A DNA stretch of 63,017 bases from Alphaproteobacteria bacterium (GCA_018971945.1 JAGWZH010000005.1:1-63017), one strand, 5' to 3'. Positions 46,606-56,686 are shown, counted from the stretch's first letter. A program made the numbers and translations. Notes: generated by a model not told the origin, from the letters alone.

Positions 46606-47262
46606 CTAGGGACCGGGCGAAGCCTTTGGCGACGCCGCCTCTTTGAGGTAAAAGACGGCGCTCATGATCGCCAAAGCGGCGGCCGTCCAAAGCCCTGCGT
46701 GGCTGATCAATCCGAGAACGCGAAGGGCCTCTGCCCGCCAGCCAAAGGCGCCGGCGACGGCCTCGGCGAGGACGGCGAGGATCCCGATCATCGCTGCCGC
46801 GGCTTTCGCCTTGCCGGCGACGGCGACGGCTGGACCTGCGCCGCTCAACCCCTCGCGGAGCCCTGCGATCAGGAAGTCCCTGCCGATCAAAATCAAAGCG
46901 GCCACAACCAGAGGCAAGGGGAGCACGGCGTAGGCCAAAGCGATCAAAACAAGGCTTGTCAGCACCTTGTCGGCGGCGTGGTCGAGGGCCGCGCCGAGGG
47001 GCGAGGTCGCGCCCGCGCGGCGCGCCAGGGCCCCGTCGGCCCAGTCACTGAGGGCGGCGAGGACGAACACGGCCAAAGCCGCCGCGTAAAGCGTTCCCAT
47101 GGCCGCAGCGCCTTTGGTAAACGCGACGTGATGCCCCCAAAGGATCAAACCCGCCGCCAGCGGCGCGGCGACAAAGCGCGCGATCGTCAAGCCCATCGCC
47201 AGTTTTGCGAGGCGTTGGTCAGGGCGTGGGCCGCTTTCAGGCGTCGGGGTGGAAATGGTCAT
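46606..47262 (-). CDS. pgsA: CDP-diacylglycerol--glycerol-3-phosphate 3-phosphatidyltransferase
   Basis: PgsA makes phosphatidylglycerol phosphate for phosphatidylglycerol and cardiolipin in the inner membrane. The 218-residue protein has four to six membrane helices and the CDP-alcohol phosphotransferase signature: [12 protein letters not shown], a gap, then [10 protein letters not shown], giving the D-x2-DG-x2-AR-x8-G-x3-D-x3-D pattern with all four Asp intact. The ATG at 47262 lies inside the end of uvrC (26-base overlap). uvrC-pgsA is a conserved order in proteobacteria. Confidence 0.93.
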   Translation of the reverse strand: MTISTPTPESGPRPDQRLAKLAMGLTIARFVAAPLAAGLILWGHHVAFTKGAAAMGTLYAAALAVFVLAALSDWADGALARRAGATSPLGAALDHAADKVLTSLVLIALAYAVLPLPLVVAALILIGRDFLIAGLREGLSGAGPAVAVAGKAKAAAAMIGILAVLAEAVAGAFGWRAEALRVLGLISHAGLWTAAALAIMSAVFYLKEAASPKASPGP

Positions 47263-49354
47263 AGATGCGTCTCGCCAGCTCCGCGTTGACGCCCTCGACA
47301 TCAAGCAGTTCGGCGATGGCGGCGCGCCCCACTGCTTTGGCGGAACCGAAGCGCGCCAGCAAGGCCCGCTTCCGCGCGGGACCGACGCCTTGGATCTCGT
47401 CGAGGGGGTTCTTGGTCAGATCGGCTTTGCGCTTTTGTCTGTGGGCCCCGATGGCGAAGCGGTGCGCCTCGTCGCGGAGGCGCTGCAGATAATAAAGAAC
47501 GGGGCTGTTTTCGGGCAGACGAAATGGCGCGCGCCCCTGAATGAAGAATCGTTCCCGGCCCGCGTCGCGGTCCGGGCCCTTGGCGACGCCTATCACCGTG
47601 GTCCGCCCCGCAAGGCCCAAGCCGGCGATCGCTTCAAGGGCGGCCTTGAGCTGGCCCTCGCCGCCGTCGATCACGACCAGATCAGGCCAGGCCCCGAACT
47701 TGTCGTCCTTGAGCGCGGCTTCGTCGTCGGTCTCTTTGGAGAAATCCACACCGCCCTCCGCCGCTTTCGACGACGCCCTCGAGGCTGATTTTGAAGGGGC
47801 GCGGGCATGGGGCTGCGCCTGCTCGATCAGCGCCGAGCAGGGCGCCTCTAAGGGGGCGGTGTCGTCTTGAAAAGCGGGAAGGCCTCCCCTCCCGCCGACG
47901 CTTGCAGACAACGGCGCGCCCAAACGCGCGAAACGGCGTTGGACCACTTGGCGCATCATGGCGTAGTCGTCCCCAGGCGTGAGCTCGCCAGGGCGGATGG
48001 CGAATTTGCGATACTGGTTCTTTAAGAAGCCTTCGGGGCCAGCCACGATCATCGCGCCGACAGCGTTCGTTCCCTGAATGTGGGAATTGTCGTAAACCTC
48101 GATCCGTTCAGGCGGCGCAGTCAACCCAAAGGCTTCGGCTACCCCATCGAGAAGCTTGGCGATGGAGCCCTGCTCGGCCATCCGGCGCGCCAGAGCTTCG
48201 CGCGCGTTCAGAACCGCCTGATCCATGATGTCCTTTTTTTCCCCGCGCTGGGGGCAATGAATGTCGACGCGGCGGCCAGCCTTCAATGAGAAAGCCGCTT
48301 CCAAAAGAGCAGCGCCCGTCGTCTCTGCGGAAGCCAGGATCAGGGCTGGAGGCTCCTTGTCGTCGTAGAATTGCGCCATGAAGCTTTCCAGCACCTCCGC
48401 GAGGGGCAGTTCGGCTTCATGCTTTGGAAAATAGGCGCGGTTTCCCCAGTTTTGGCCGCCGCGAAAGAAGAAGACCTGAATGCAGGAAAACCCTCCCTCC
48501 ATGTGGATGGCGAAAAGGTCTGCTTCGTCGAATGTCTGGGGGTTCACCCCTTGAGACGCCCGGATCGCCGCCAGGGCTCGAATGCGGTTTCTTAGACGGG
48601 CTGCGCGCTCAAACTCGAGCTTTTCGGCGGCTTGGCGCATGTCTTCGGCAAGCCGATCCTGGAGAGCTGCGGATTTGCCCTTCAAGAACTGCGCTGCGTC
48701 TTCAACGAGCCCAAGATATTCCTCGCTCTTAACCAAGTTCACGCAAGGGCCCGCGCAACGCTTGATCTGATACAACATGCAAGGCCGTGTTCGGCTCGAG
48801 AAAACGCTGTCGGAACAGGTCCGCAGCAAAAACGCCTTCTGCAGCGTGTTAAGGGTGCGGTTGACGGCGCTGGCGGACGCGAAAGGACCGAAAAACAAGC
48901 CTTTGAAGCTCTTGGCGCCGCGATGCTTTTGCAAGGCGGCGGCAGGATGGTCGGTGCGAATGGCGATGAAGGGGAAGCTCTTGTCGTCGCGCATGATCAC
49001 ATTGAAACGCGGCCGCAGCCGCTTGATCATGTTGGCTTCCAACAGAAGAGCCTCGGTCTCGGTTTTGGTGACGATGAACTCCATCGCCGCCACCAGCGTG
49101 ATCATCCGGGCGATGCGGTTGGCATGGACGCGGCCTTGCGCGTATTGACTGACGCGGGCCTTGAGGCTCTTGGCTTTGCCCACATAAAGAACCTCGCCGT
49201 CATGGCCCAACATCCGGTACACGCCGGGCTTGGGCGGGAGAAGCTTGAGCTGCTCTTTGACGACCTCCACGCCGCGCACAAGCGCTTTGCCGGGGGCGGC
49301 CTCCTCAGGCAGGGCGGCGAGGTCAGGAACGAGGGGCTTGTCGGCGGGGGACAT
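47237..49354 (-). CDS. uvrC: Excinuclease ABC subunit UvrC
   Basis: UvrC makes both incisions in nucleotide excision repair. The 705-residue protein has the N-terminal GIY-YIG nuclease ([20 protein letters not shown] near 41-60), the Cys-rich [19 protein letters not shown] region, a UVR motif, and the C-terminal RNase H-like nuclease with [15 protein letters not shown] helix-hairpin-helix end ([13 protein letters not shown]) closes the protein. At about residues 490-540 it carries an extra, Ser/Ala/Lys-rich insert ([16 protein letters not shown]) not found in the 610-residue core of most homologues. It is divergent from rpmI and overlaps pgsA. Confidence 0.96.
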   Translation of the reverse strand: MSPADKPLVPDLAALPEEAAPGKALVRGVEVVKEQLKLLPPKPGVYRMLGHDGEVLYVGKAKSLKARVSQYAQGRVHANRIARMITLVAAMEFIVTKTETEALLLEANMIKRLRPRFNVIMRDDKSFPFIAIRTDHPAAALQKHRGAKSFKGLFFGPFASASAVNRTLNTLQKAFLLRTCSDSVFSSRTRPCMLYQIKRCAGPCVNLVKSEEYLGLVEDAAQFLKGKSAALQDRLAEDMRQAAEKLEFERAARLRNRIRALAAIRASQGVNPQTFDEADLFAIHMEGGFSCIQVFFFRGGQNWGNRAYFPKHEAELPLAEVLESFMAQFYDDKEPPALILASAETTGAALLEAAFSLKAGRRVDIHCPQRGEKKDIMDQAVLNAREALARRMAEQGSIAKLLDGVAEAFGLTAPPERIEVYDNSHIQGTNAVGAMIVAGPEGFLKNQYRKFAIRPGELTPGDDYAMMRQVVQRRFARLGAPLSASVGGRGGLPAFQDDTAPLEAPCSALIEQAQPHARAPSKSASRASSKAAEGGVDFSKETDDEAALKDDKFGAWPDLVVIDGGEGQLKAALEAIAGLGLAGRTTVIGVAKGPDRDAGRERFFIQGRAPFRLPENSPVLYYLQRLRDEAHRFAIGAHRQKRKADLTKNPLDEIQGVGPARKRALLARFGSAKAVGRAAIAELLDVEGVNAELARRIYDHFHPDA

Positions 49355-49520
49355 GGATGTCTTCCATAGGCGCTTCGGGCTTGAGCAGGGAAGGCCCCTA
49401 TGCTACTAGCCCGCCCTTCCGAAAACGGGCGGACCGGCGATACGGCATGCCGCGGCTGCCCCCAGGATAAACGGCTCATGCCGCGAGGCTGCGCGGTTGA
49501 CGCCGACAAAGGAGACCGAA

Positions 49521-49724
49521 ATGCCGAAACTGAAGACCAAGAGCGGCGTGAAAAAGCGCTTCAAGCTCACCGCGACCGGCAAACTGAAGCACGGCGTGGC
49601 GGGCAAACGGCACCGCCTGATCAGCCATAATGGCAAATATATCCGGCAAAACCGGGGCACCGACGTGCTGAGCCACGCCGACACAGCCCGGGTGAAAGCC
49701 TGGATCCCTTATGGTTTGGACTGA
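49521..49724 (+). CDS. rpmI: 50S ribosomal protein L35
   Basis: This small basic ribosomal protein of 67 residues has the L35 pattern MPKLKTKSGVKKRFKLT, GKRHRLISHNGKYIRQNRGT and a hydrophobic end. The ATG at 49521 has a perfect aaaggag site six bases upstream, which decides it against an upstream in-frame ATG at 49497. It is first of rpmI-rplT-pheS. infC, often upstream, is not adjacent here. Confidence 0.97.
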   Translation: MPKLKTKSGVKKRFKLTATGKLKHGVAGKRHRLISHNGKYIRQNRGTDVLSHADTARVKAWIPYGLD

Positions 49725-49744
49725 TCAGAGCAGGAGCGTAAAGA

Positions 49745-50101
49745 ATGGCCCGCGTTAAAGGGGGCGTGACCGCTCACGCCCGGCACAAGAAAATCCTCAA
49801 GAAGGCCAAAGGTTATTTCGGCCGCCGCAAGAACACTTTCCGCACGGCGAACGCCGCGGTCGAAAAGGCCGGCCTCTACGCCTATATCGGCCGCAAACAG
49901 AAAAAGCGGAATTTCCGCGCCCTCTGGATCCAACGGATCAACGCCGCCGTCCGGGAAGAGGGCATGGTCTATTCCCGCTTCATCGACGGGCTGAACAAAG
50001 CCGGGATCGATATGGACCGGCGGGCGCTGGCGGATCTCGCCATGAACCAGCCGGCGGTGTTCAAGGCTGTGATCGCGCAGGCGAAGGCGGCGCTGGCTTA
50101 A
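49745..50101 (+). CDS. rplT: 50S ribosomal protein L20
   Basis: This 118-residue early-assembly ribosomal protein binds 23S rRNA. It shows the family segments [40 protein letters not shown] and [15 protein letters not shown]. It follows rpmI by 20 bases and is followed by a strong intrinsic terminator before pheS. L20 represses its own operon in some bacteria; no recognisable L20-binding leader was identified here. Confidence 0.97.
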   Translation: MARVKGGVTAHARHKKILKKAKGYFGRRKNTFRTANAAVEKAGLYAYIGRKQKKRNFRALWIQRINAAVREEGMVYSRFIDGLNKAGIDMDRRALADLAMNQPAVFKAVIAQAKAALA

Positions 50102-50130
50102 GCCTTTTCGATGTCCTTTTGGACCAAGAC

Positions 50131-50168
50131 AAGCCGGCCGGAGCGCGCTCCGGCCGGCTTTTGCTTTT
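50131..50168 (+). terminator. Strong intrinsic terminator between rplT and pheS
   Basis: A perfect 30-bp palindrome at 50131-50160 (aagccggccggagcg and its complement) forms a long GC hairpin and is followed by ttttgctttt. It lies 30 bases after rplT and 48 bases before the pheS start, so it can either insulate the two or act as an attenuator. Confidence 0.9.
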
Positions 50169-50215
50169 CGCCGCGCATCGCGTAGAAGCCTGCAGCGAGA
50201 CCACAGAGACTTGCC

Positions 50216-51304
50216 ATGGACACCCAGACCACCGACCTCGCCGCCCTGGAGAGCGACTTCTCCGCCCGTATCGCCGCCGCTGCTGACGAGGCTGCGGTGG
50301 AGGCCCTGCGCGTTGAGGCCCTCGGCAAGCAGGGCGCGGTCTCAGGCCTGATGAAGACCTTGGGTTCGATGAGCCCCGATCAGCGCCAGGTGATGGGGCC
50401 GAAGCTCAATGGGCTCAAAGATCGGCTGGGTGAGGCGCTGACGGTGCGCAAGGCGCAGCTTGCGGAGGCGGCGCTTGACGCGCGGCTGATGGCGGAAACG
50501 ATGGACGTGAGCCTGCCGCCGCGTCCCGGGCGCGCGGGCTCGATCCATCCGATCTCGATGGTGATGGAGGAGCTGTCGGCGATCTTCGGCCAGATGGGCT
50601 TTGCGCTCGAAGAAGGCCCGGACATCGAGACCGACTTCAACAACTTCACCGCGCTGAATTTCCCGCCGGAGCACCCCGCGCGGGACATGCATGACACGTT
50701 CTTCTTCCACCCCAACGCCAAGGGCGATCGGAAGGTGCTGCGGACGCATACCAGCCCCGTGCAGGTGCGGACGATGCTCAAGCAGAAGCCGCCGATCCGG
50801 ATGATCTGCATGGGCCGGACCTATCGCTGCGACAGCGACGCGACGCACACGCCGATGTTCCACCAGATCGAGGGGCTGGTGATCGACGAGACCACAACGA
50901 TGGCGGACCTGAAGGGCGTCCTGATGGCGTTCATTCGCGCCTATTTCGAGGTGGACGACGTGGAGGTGCGCTTCCGGCCGCACCACTTCCCGTTCACGGA
51001 GCCGTCGGCTGAGATGGATGTGCGGTGCGATCGGTCGGTCCCGGGGCAGCTGAAGATCGGCGCAGGGAACGATTGGCTGGAGATTTTGGGCTGCGGGATG
51101 GTGCACCCGAACGTGATCAGGGCTTGCGGCCTCGATCCGGACAAGCACCAGGGTTACGCCTTCGGCATGGGCGTCGATCGGCTGGCGATGCTGAAATACG
51201 GCATCCCGGATCTTCGGGACATGTTCGCTGCCGACACCCGCTGGCTGAAGCATTACGGGTTCTCGCCGTTCCTGTCGCCGGGGTTGGCGGCGGGCGTGGG
51301 GTGA
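50216..51304 (+). CDS. pheS: Phenylalanyl-tRNA synthetase alpha subunit
   Basis: PheS is the catalytic alpha subunit of the (alpha-beta)2 enzyme charging tRNA-Phe. The 362-residue protein has an N-terminal coiled-coil, then class II motif 1 ([19 protein letters not shown]), motif 2 ([33 protein letters not shown]) and motif 3 ([18 protein letters not shown]). All active-site segments are intact. In most bacteria pheT follows directly; here pheT starts about 2.9 kb downstream. Confidence 0.97.
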   Translation: MDTQTTDLAALESDFSARIAAAADEAAVEALRVEALGKQGAVSGLMKTLGSMSPDQRQVMGPKLNGLKDRLGEALTVRKAQLAEAALDARLMAETMDVSLPPRPGRAGSIHPISMVMEELSAIFGQMGFALEEGPDIETDFNNFTALNFPPEHPARDMHDTFFFHPNAKGDRKVLRTHTSPVQVRTMLKQKPPIRMICMGRTYRCDSDATHTPMFHQIEGLVIDETTTMADLKGVLMAFIRAYFEVDDVEVRFRPHHFPFTEPSAEMDVRCDRSVPGQLKIGAGNDWLEILGCGMVHPNVIRACGLDPDKHQGYAFGMGVDRLAMLKYGIPDLRDMFAADTRWLKHYGFSPFLSPGLAAGVG

Positions 51305-51307
51305 GGG

Positions 51308-51748
51308 GTGGATCTGCCGCGGATCATCTTCGGTTCCAGCCCCGCGATGGCCGAGCGGTTGGCGACGCTGATCGTTACGGCGCGGAAAACAGCCTCCGTC
51401 GGCTCGGTCGCGGCGTCGCCAGAGCCTCATGCTCGGCCGGCATGCGGTGGATCGTGGAAGCCGCTCCTGGCCCAGGCGTGTGCGTCATCGAGACCAGGGA
51501 CGTAACGCAGCGGCGCTTCTGCGATCTGGACGCCGCCTGCGCCGCCGAAGAGGGCGAGCGGTCTTTGTCTCTCGCTTGGCGGCGCAGAGACCACGAGCGG
51601 TGTTTCTGGGAAGAGGGGATCTTTGCGCCCGACATGCTGGCGTGGTGCGGGCTATTCCTGGTTGTCGAGATTTTTGGACGAGGCGTTTGCCGCCCAGGCC
51701 CCGGCGTCCATCGCGGCGGCAATCGCTGGGGCTGCGGGTGAGCCCTAG
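51308..51748 (+). pseudogene. ASCH-domain protein pseudogene
   Basis: A GTG at 51308 begins LPRIIFGSSPAMAERLATLI, the opening of an ASCH (PUA-like) domain protein. The frame then shifts. Adding one G at 51439-51440 continues as HARPGMRWIVEAAPGPGVCV and leads into VIETRDVTQRRFCDLDAACA and CFWEEGIFAPDMLAW, the family core. A second shift after VVEIF (one extra base near 51675) gives a natural end DEAFAAQAPASIAAAIAG and the TAG at 51746-51748. Two single-base indels thus disable it. It follows pheS by three bases and overlaps the end of the convergent nitroreductase gene. Confidence 0.72.
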
Positions 51749-52416
51749 AACCCCACAAACACCGCGGCTTCCTCGACGCTTTTCCGCTCCGACACGACCT
51801 GATTGGCGGGGAAGGCTTCATCAGGCCAGCCGAGAGCAATCGCGATCATAATCACCTGATCCTCGGGGATGCCGGCGTGCTCGCGGACAACCGGGCTTTG
51901 CATGATGCCCTGGCTGTTGATGACGCAGCCCAGGCCGCGGCTCCAGGCGGCGTTGACGAGGGCTGTGGCGAGACCGCCGCAATCGAAGGGCGCGACATCG
52001 CCGCCGACCAGGTCTTTGTCATAGGTGATGATGACGGACACCGGCGCGTCGAACTGACGGAAGCCGCGCATGACCCAATCTTGGCGCGCTTCCATGTCAT
52101 GGCGGGCGATGCCCATGGCGCCGAAGAGTTGTTTGGCGACGGCGATTTGGCGCTCTCGGTGGATGCCCGCGTACTCGCCATGGACCCGTACCTCGCGCGA
52201 GGGGGGAACGCCCGCCAGGTTGCGCTCGACATTGCCGGCGCGGATACGGTCCAGGGGCTCGCCCGCGATCACGTATAGCCGCCAGGGCTGGGTGTTGTAG
52301 GAGGATGGCGCCCGGATCGCCAAGGCGATCACCTCTTTTAGAAGCGCCTGGGGGACCGGTTTTTTCAGGAAGCCGCGGATCGACCGACGGCCAAGCAGCA
52401 CATCGTCAAATCGCAC
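51745..52416 (-). CDS. Nitroreductase family protein
   Basis: This 223-residue FMN-dependent NAD(P)H nitroreductase-like oxidoreductase is probably soluble. Family features: the Arg/Ser FMN phosphate contacts in GRRSIRGF (residues 9-16), APSSYNTQPW near 35-44, and the closing GLGCVINSQG and IPEDQVIMIAIALGWPD segments. The actual substrate (nitroarene, quinone or enone) is unknown. It follows the secreted dioxygenase gene by four bases on the same strand, so the two are probably one operon, inserted in reverse orientation between pheS and pheT. Confidence 0.88.
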   Translation of the reverse strand: MRFDDVLLGRRSIRGFLKKPVPQALLKEVIALAIRAPSSYNTQPWRLYVIAGEPLDRIRAGNVERNLAGVPPSREVRVHGEYAGIHRERQIAVAKQLFGAMGIARHDMEARQDWVMRGFRQFDAPVSVIITYDKDLVGGDVAPFDCGGLATALVNAAWSRGLGCVINSQGIMQSPVVREHAGIPEDQVIMIAIALGWPDEAFPANQVVSERKSVEEAAVFVGF

Positions 52417-52420
52417 GGGA

Positions 52421-53074
52421 TCAACCTGTCAGCAGAATGATGTCGAAAGCGAAGCGCGGAACGCCGTCCGCCCGGGGGTCGAGGGCGCGGGCGATGACGT
52501 CGGCTTGCCGGTCCGCAGGGACCCGGCCCAGAACGGTGTCGGTCGCGTTGTAGGGCTCGTCAGGGAACATCATTTGGGTGGTGATGCGGTCATTCTGGCC
52601 GGTCACGAGCCAATGCAGATGCGGCGGGCGCCAGCGACCGCCAGACCGATCCGCCGGGTAGGCTCCGGGCTTGATGGTCAGGAGACGGAAGGCGCCGTCG
52701 CGATCCGTCCTGAGACGCGCGAAACCTTGGAAATTGTCGTCCAGAGCGGCAACGTTGGGGTCGCCGGGGTGGGTATAACGGCCGCGGGCGTTGGCCTGCC
52801 ACACATCCAGTTCGGCCCGGACGGCGGGTTCGCCGCGGACATTCAAGACCCGGCCCGCCACCTCGATAACTTCGCCCTCGGCCCTTCCGCGACGGCCGCG
52901 AAGCCGGGTCAAGTCTGTGTCCACATCCCGGGGATGCACAACCGGATAAAATGGTCCCAGCGTGATCTGCGGCGTGGGGCTCAAGACTTCGTCGGCCTGG
53001 GCCCGGGGGACCAGACCCGCGATGGCGGCCCCAGTAGCGGCCGCCAAAAATCGGCGGCGCGGCATGGAATCCAT
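52421..53074 (-). CDS. Exported intradiol ring-cleavage dioxygenase-like protein
   Basis: This 217-residue protein of the protocatechuate 3,4-dioxygenase-beta/intradiol family cleaves catechol-type rings in characterised members. The N-terminus is a twin-arginine-type signal (MPRRRFLAAATGAAIAG), so it is exported, probably folded with its iron. The non-haem Fe(III) ligands are visible as Tyr in RGRYTHPGD, Tyr in PGAYPADR, and two His in RPPHLHW. The family beta-sandwich begins with TLGPFYPVVHPRDVD. Exported members are less studied than the cytoplasmic aromatic-degradation enzymes. It is paired with the nitroreductase. Confidence 0.85.
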   Translation of the reverse strand: MDSMPRRRFLAAATGAAIAGLVPRAQADEVLSPTPQITLGPFYPVVHPRDVDTDLTRLRGRRGRAEGEVIEVAGRVLNVRGEPAVRAELDVWQANARGRYTHPGDPNVAALDDNFQGFARLRTDRDGAFRLLTIKPGAYPADRSGGRWRPPHLHWLVTGQNDRITTQMMFPDEPYNATDTVLGRVPADRQADVIARALDPRADGVPRFAFDIILLTG

Positions 53075-53287
53075 GATGTCCTCCCCTCATGATGAAAGAC
53101 GGTACCCCTCGAGGCCCGCGGCGCCAAGGTGGTAGGCAAGGCGTTGCTAAGCCGGGGTTGCGCCGTCTTTTCTTCAGGGCCAAAAAAGGGGTGGGGTTTG
53201 CAGGATTTCACCTTGACCGTTTTGCCTCCGCCGCAAGCCGTGTCCGCCGTGCCGGACAACCCGCTGTCGCTGTCTTCCAGCGTGCGG

Positions 53288-53686
53288 ATGCAGATCACAG
53301 GGTGTCCCGACACGCCGGCGCTGATGGAGGCGCCGACAAAGAAGGACATCAGCCCAGCGGAGTGGATGCACCACCGGCTGGCGCAGGCGATCGCGGCGTT
53401 TGAAAAGAACCTCGATGATGAGCAAGAGGTGGCTTTCAGCCTTGTGTCGGCCGGGGGTGGGCGAATGCTGCACGCCGACAATATCGGCTACTGGGCGCCA
53501 GACCTGATCGTTTTCATGGGGCGCAATGATCAGGGCTTGCCGATCCAGATGTTTCAGCATGTGAGCCAGGTGAACATGCTTCTGGCTGCGGCTCGGAAAC
53601 AGTCGCCCGAACCGCCGAAGCTGACCGGGTTCGAGGTGTTGAAGGCAGTCGAAGGGGCCGCTGATGAGGAGCTAGCCAAGACATGA
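53288..53686 (+). CDS. DUF6173 family protein
   Basis: This 132-residue protein from the ATG at 53288 matches the DUF6173 family, of unknown function. Its core reads AAFEKNLDDEQEVAFSLVSA, MLHADNIGYWAPDLIVFMG, and LPIQMFQHVSQVNMLLAAAR. The start is uncertain: a TTG at 53213 (preceded by aggatttcacc) and a GTG at 53129 are in frame and would add a Pro-rich leader. It overlaps the following membrane-protein gene by four bases. No catalytic motif is apparent. It is probably part of a two-gene unit inserted between pheS and pheT. Confidence 0.75.
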   Translation: MQITGCPDTPALMEAPTKKDISPAEWMHHRLAQAIAAFEKNLDDEQEVAFSLVSAGGGRMLHADNIGYWAPDLIVFMGRNDQGLPIQMFQHVSQVNMLLAAARKQSPEPPKLTGFEVLKAVEGAADEELAKT

Positions 53687-54171
53687 ACACGGAGGAGCCG
53701 GGGTCTATCATTGCTCTTTTGAGCGGGGTGTCCGGCACCTTGGCCGGGGCGCTCATCGGCGGGGCCGTAACGCTGTTTGTCGGCTGGTTGAACAACCGGC
53801 GGGAACGGCGGCTGAACCTGACCTTGGCGTTGTTTGCAGAGTTTCACTCTCCGGCGTTCAACCAGATCCGGATCCGGGCCTATGAGGTCCTGCAGCGGGG
53901 CCGGGCGGAGACGTTTGACGTCACCTATGAAGCGTCCAGCCTGGAAGAGCGGGCGGATTTGTCTTCGATTTTGCACTTCTTTGAAAAGGTGGCGCTTTTG
54001 ATGAGGGCGGGGGCGGTGGATCCACGGCTCATGGCGCGGTTTTTACGGCAATATGCGGCGTGGTGGCGGCCGTTGCTTTGTCCCGCCGGCTCCGCAGCGT
54101 TCAATCACCCCGAATGGGGCGCCACCCTAAGGGATGTGGATTGGCTGTTCGCCCGGTTGGGGCGGCGCTAG
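53683..54171 (+). CDS. Single-pass membrane protein, DUF4760-like
   Basis: This 162-residue protein has one N-terminal membrane helix (about residues 8-36: LLSGVSGTLAGALIGGAVTL) followed by a basic stop RRERR and a cytoplasmic helical domain (LTLALFAEFHSPAFNQIRIR, LSSILHFFEKVALLMRAGAV). The layout recalls DUF4760-type proteins, but the match is loose. It overlaps the DUF6173 gene by four bases and ends 40 bases before pheT. Function is unknown. Confidence 0.75.
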   Translation: MNTEEPGSIIALLSGVSGTLAGALIGGAVTLFVGWLNNRRERRLNLTLALFAEFHSPAFNQIRIRAYEVLQRGRAETFDVTYEASSLEERADLSSILHFFEKVALLMRAGAVDPRLMARFLRQYAAWWRPLLCPAGSAAFNHPEWGATLRDVDWLFARLGRR

Positions 54172-54211
54172 GCTCTTGCGCGGCTTCCGCGGTTGGGGCT
54201 AACCCGACGCC

Positions 54212-56686
54212 ATGAAATTCACGCTCTCCTGGCTCAAAGACCATCTCGACACCAAAGCGTCTCTTCCCGAGATCGTGGACGCCATGACCATGGCGGGGCT
54301 GGAGGTGGAAGAGGTCATCGATCCTTCCGCGGCGCTTTCGCAGTTTTCGGTAGCGCGGATCGTGTCGGCAGCGCAGCACCCGAACGCGGACAAGCTGCAG
54401 GTTTGTCAGGTGGACACAAAAGACGGCCGCAAGGAGATCGTCTGTGGGGCGCTGAACGCGCGAGCGGGCCTGGTGACGGCTTATGCGCCAATCGGGGCTT
54501 ACATCCCCGGCAGCGGCATCACGCTGGAGCCCAAGCCCGTGCGGGGCGTGGTCAGCCACGGAATGCTGTGCTCGGAAACCGAGATGCAGATCGCTGATGA
54601 CGCGTTCGGCCTGCGGGCGGGGCGCTTTGACGCCTGGAAGGGGCGTGCCGCGGCTCTGGGGTTGGCGGAGGACAAAGCCCGCGCCGAGGGCGGGATCATG
54701 GAGCTGCCGGACGAGGCGACCGTTGGTCAGGCGATGGCGGCGTTGTTGGGTCTGGATGACCCGGTGATCGACTTTGAGGTGACGCCGAACCGGCCCGATT
54801 GGCTGGGGGTCGCTGGCATCGCGCGGGATCTGGCCGCGGCGGGCGTCGGCACGCTGAAAGCCAAGCCTGTTATCGCGGTGAAAGGCGGTTTCGAGAGCCC
54901 GATCGCTGTGGCCACGAATGATGCGGAGGCCTGCCCCGTGTTCGCCGCCACCCTGATCCGGGGGCTGAAGAACGGCCCGTCGCCCGCCTGGCTGCAGGAC
55001 CGGCTGCGGGCGATCGGGATCAAGCCGCGGAACATCCTCGTGGATGTCACCAATTATATCTCCTACGATCGGGCTCGTCCGCTGCACGTTTATGATGCGG
55101 CCAAACTTGAAGGGACCGTCCGTGCGCGGATGGGCCGCGAAGGGGAGAGCTTCAAGGCGCTCGATGGGCAGACCTATGTCGTCACCCCGGCGATGTGCGT
55201 CATCGCGGATGATTCTGGGGTTCTCGGTCTTGGCGGGGTGATGGGGGGAGAAGAGAGCGGCTCTTCAGACGCTACGACCGAGGTGCTTGTCGAGAGCGCG
55301 TGGTTTGACCCCAACCGCACGTTCAAGACCGGACGGGCGACGGGGATCACATCCGACGCACAGTATCGCTTCGCCCGGGGCGTGGACCCAGGCTTTGTGG
55401 TCGAAGGTCTGCATCTGGCGGTCTCCATGATCCTGGAGATGGCGGGCGGGGAGGCGTCCAAGCCCATGGTCGCGGGCGCTGTTCCTGCGCCGCCGAAGGC
55501 TGTGGCGTTCAACCCAGAGCGGGTGCGGACGCTCGCGGGGCTCGATGTGACCCCGGCGCGAAGTCAGGCGATCTTGGAAGGCCTAGGCTTTGCGGTGGCG
55601 GGTCAAGGCGAGGCCTGGACAGTGACCCCGCCGTCGTGGCGCCGGGATGTCGAGGGGCCGGCGGATCTTGTGGAGGAAATCGCGCGGATCGAGGGTTTCG
55701 ATAAGCTCCCTGAAGCGCCGCCGCCACGGGCTGCAGGCCTGCGGCCTCCGGCGGCGGGCGTCGCCGAAAGCCGGGGCCGGGTCGCGCGGCGGGCGCTGGC
55801 GGCGGCGGGCTATCAGGAGGCGGTGACCTGGAGCTTCCTGCCGGAGCGGGAGGCCGCGTTGTTCGGTCTCAACCAGTCGCAGGTCGCTTTGGTGAAGCTC
55901 GCCAATCCGATCGCGTCTGATCTCGACACGATGCGGCCTTCGGCTTTACCGAACCTGCTCAAAGCGGCGCAGCGCAATCTTGATCGTGGGTTTGGCGACG
56001 CGCGGCTCTTCGAGGTTGGGCCGGTCTATAGCGGCGACGGGGAGAGGGATCAGCGGCGGACGGTTTCGGCGGTGATCCAGCCTCGGTCGGCGCGGCACTG
56101 GGCAGGCGCGGAAGCGGTGGATGTTTTCGCAGTGAAGCGGGACTGCTTGGCGGTGCTGGAGGCTGTGGGCGCGCCGGTGAGCGCGTTGCAGTCGGTTGTG
56201 GCGGAGACATCCTGGTTGCATCCGGGGCGCGGCGGGGCCTTCAAGATTGGGCCCAAGTTTGTGGCTTTGTTTGGGGAGCTGCATCCCAAGACGCTCGCGG
56301 CTTTGGATGTGTCTGGGCCGGCGCTGGCTTTTGAGATCGACCTTGATGCGATCCCCGCGCCGCGGGCGAAGGGTCGGGCGCGGCCGGTGTTCGAAAAGCG
56401 GGACCTGATGCCCTTGAGCCGCGACTTCGCGTTCATCGTGGATGAGGGCAAGGCGGCGGCGGACCTCGTGAGCGCGGCGCTTCGGGCGGACAAAACCCTT
56501 ATCGCCGACGTGACGCTGTTTGACGTTTATCGTGGCCCCGGCGTGCCGGAGGGTAAAAAGAGCCTCGCGATCGCGGTGACGCTGCAACCCATCGAAAAGA
56601 CGCTCACCGAAGGCGAGATCGAAGCGGTGTCGGCGAAAGTGATCGCAGCGGCTGACAAGGCCGTGGGCGGGGTGCTGCGAGGCTAA
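54212..56686 (+). CDS. pheT: Phenylalanyl-tRNA synthetase beta subunit
   Basis: PheT carries the editing site and tRNA-binding modules of the phenylalanyl-tRNA synthetase. The 824-residue protein opens [14 protein letters not shown]. It has an OB-fold tRNA-binding domain ([29 protein letters not shown]), B3/4 editing domain ([20 protein letters not shown]), B5 domain and the C-terminal FDX-ACB domain ([20 protein letters not shown]). All are typical of bacterial PheT. It is separated from pheS by five intervening genes. Confidence 0.97.
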   Translation: MKFTLSWLKDHLDTKASLPEIVDAMTMAGLEVEEVIDPSAALSQFSVARIVSAAQHPNADKLQVCQVDTKDGRKEIVCGALNARAGLVTAYAPIGAYIPGSGITLEPKPVRGVVSHGMLCSETEMQIADDAFGLRAGRFDAWKGRAAALGLAEDKARAEGGIMELPDEATVGQAMAALLGLDDPVIDFEVTPNRPDWLGVAGIARDLAAAGVGTLKAKPVIAVKGGFESPIAVATNDAEACPVFAATLIRGLKNGPSPAWLQDRLRAIGIKPRNILVDVTNYISYDRARPLHVYDAAKLEGTVRARMGREGESFKALDGQTYVVTPAMCVIADDSGVLGLGGVMGGEESGSSDATTEVLVESAWFDPNRTFKTGRATGITSDAQYRFARGVDPGFVVEGLHLAVSMILEMAGGEASKPMVAGAVPAPPKAVAFNPERVRTLAGLDVTPARSQAILEGLGFAVAGQGEAWTVTPPSWRRDVEGPADLVEEIARIEGFDKLPEAPPPRAAGLRPPAAGVAESRGRVARRALAAAGYQEAVTWSFLPEREAALFGLNQSQVALVKLANPIASDLDTMRPSALPNLLKAAQRNLDRGFGDARLFEVGPVYSGDGERDQRRTVSAVIQPRSARHWAGAEAVDVFAVKRDCLAVLEAVGAPVSALQSVVAETSWLHPGRGGAFKIGPKFVALFGELHPKTLAALDVSGPALAFEIDLDAIPAPRAKGRARPVFEKRDLMPLSRDFAFIVDEGKAAADLVSAALRADKTLIADVTLFDVYRGPGVPEGKKSLAIAVTLQPIEKTLTEGEIEAVSAKVIAAADKAVGGVLRG

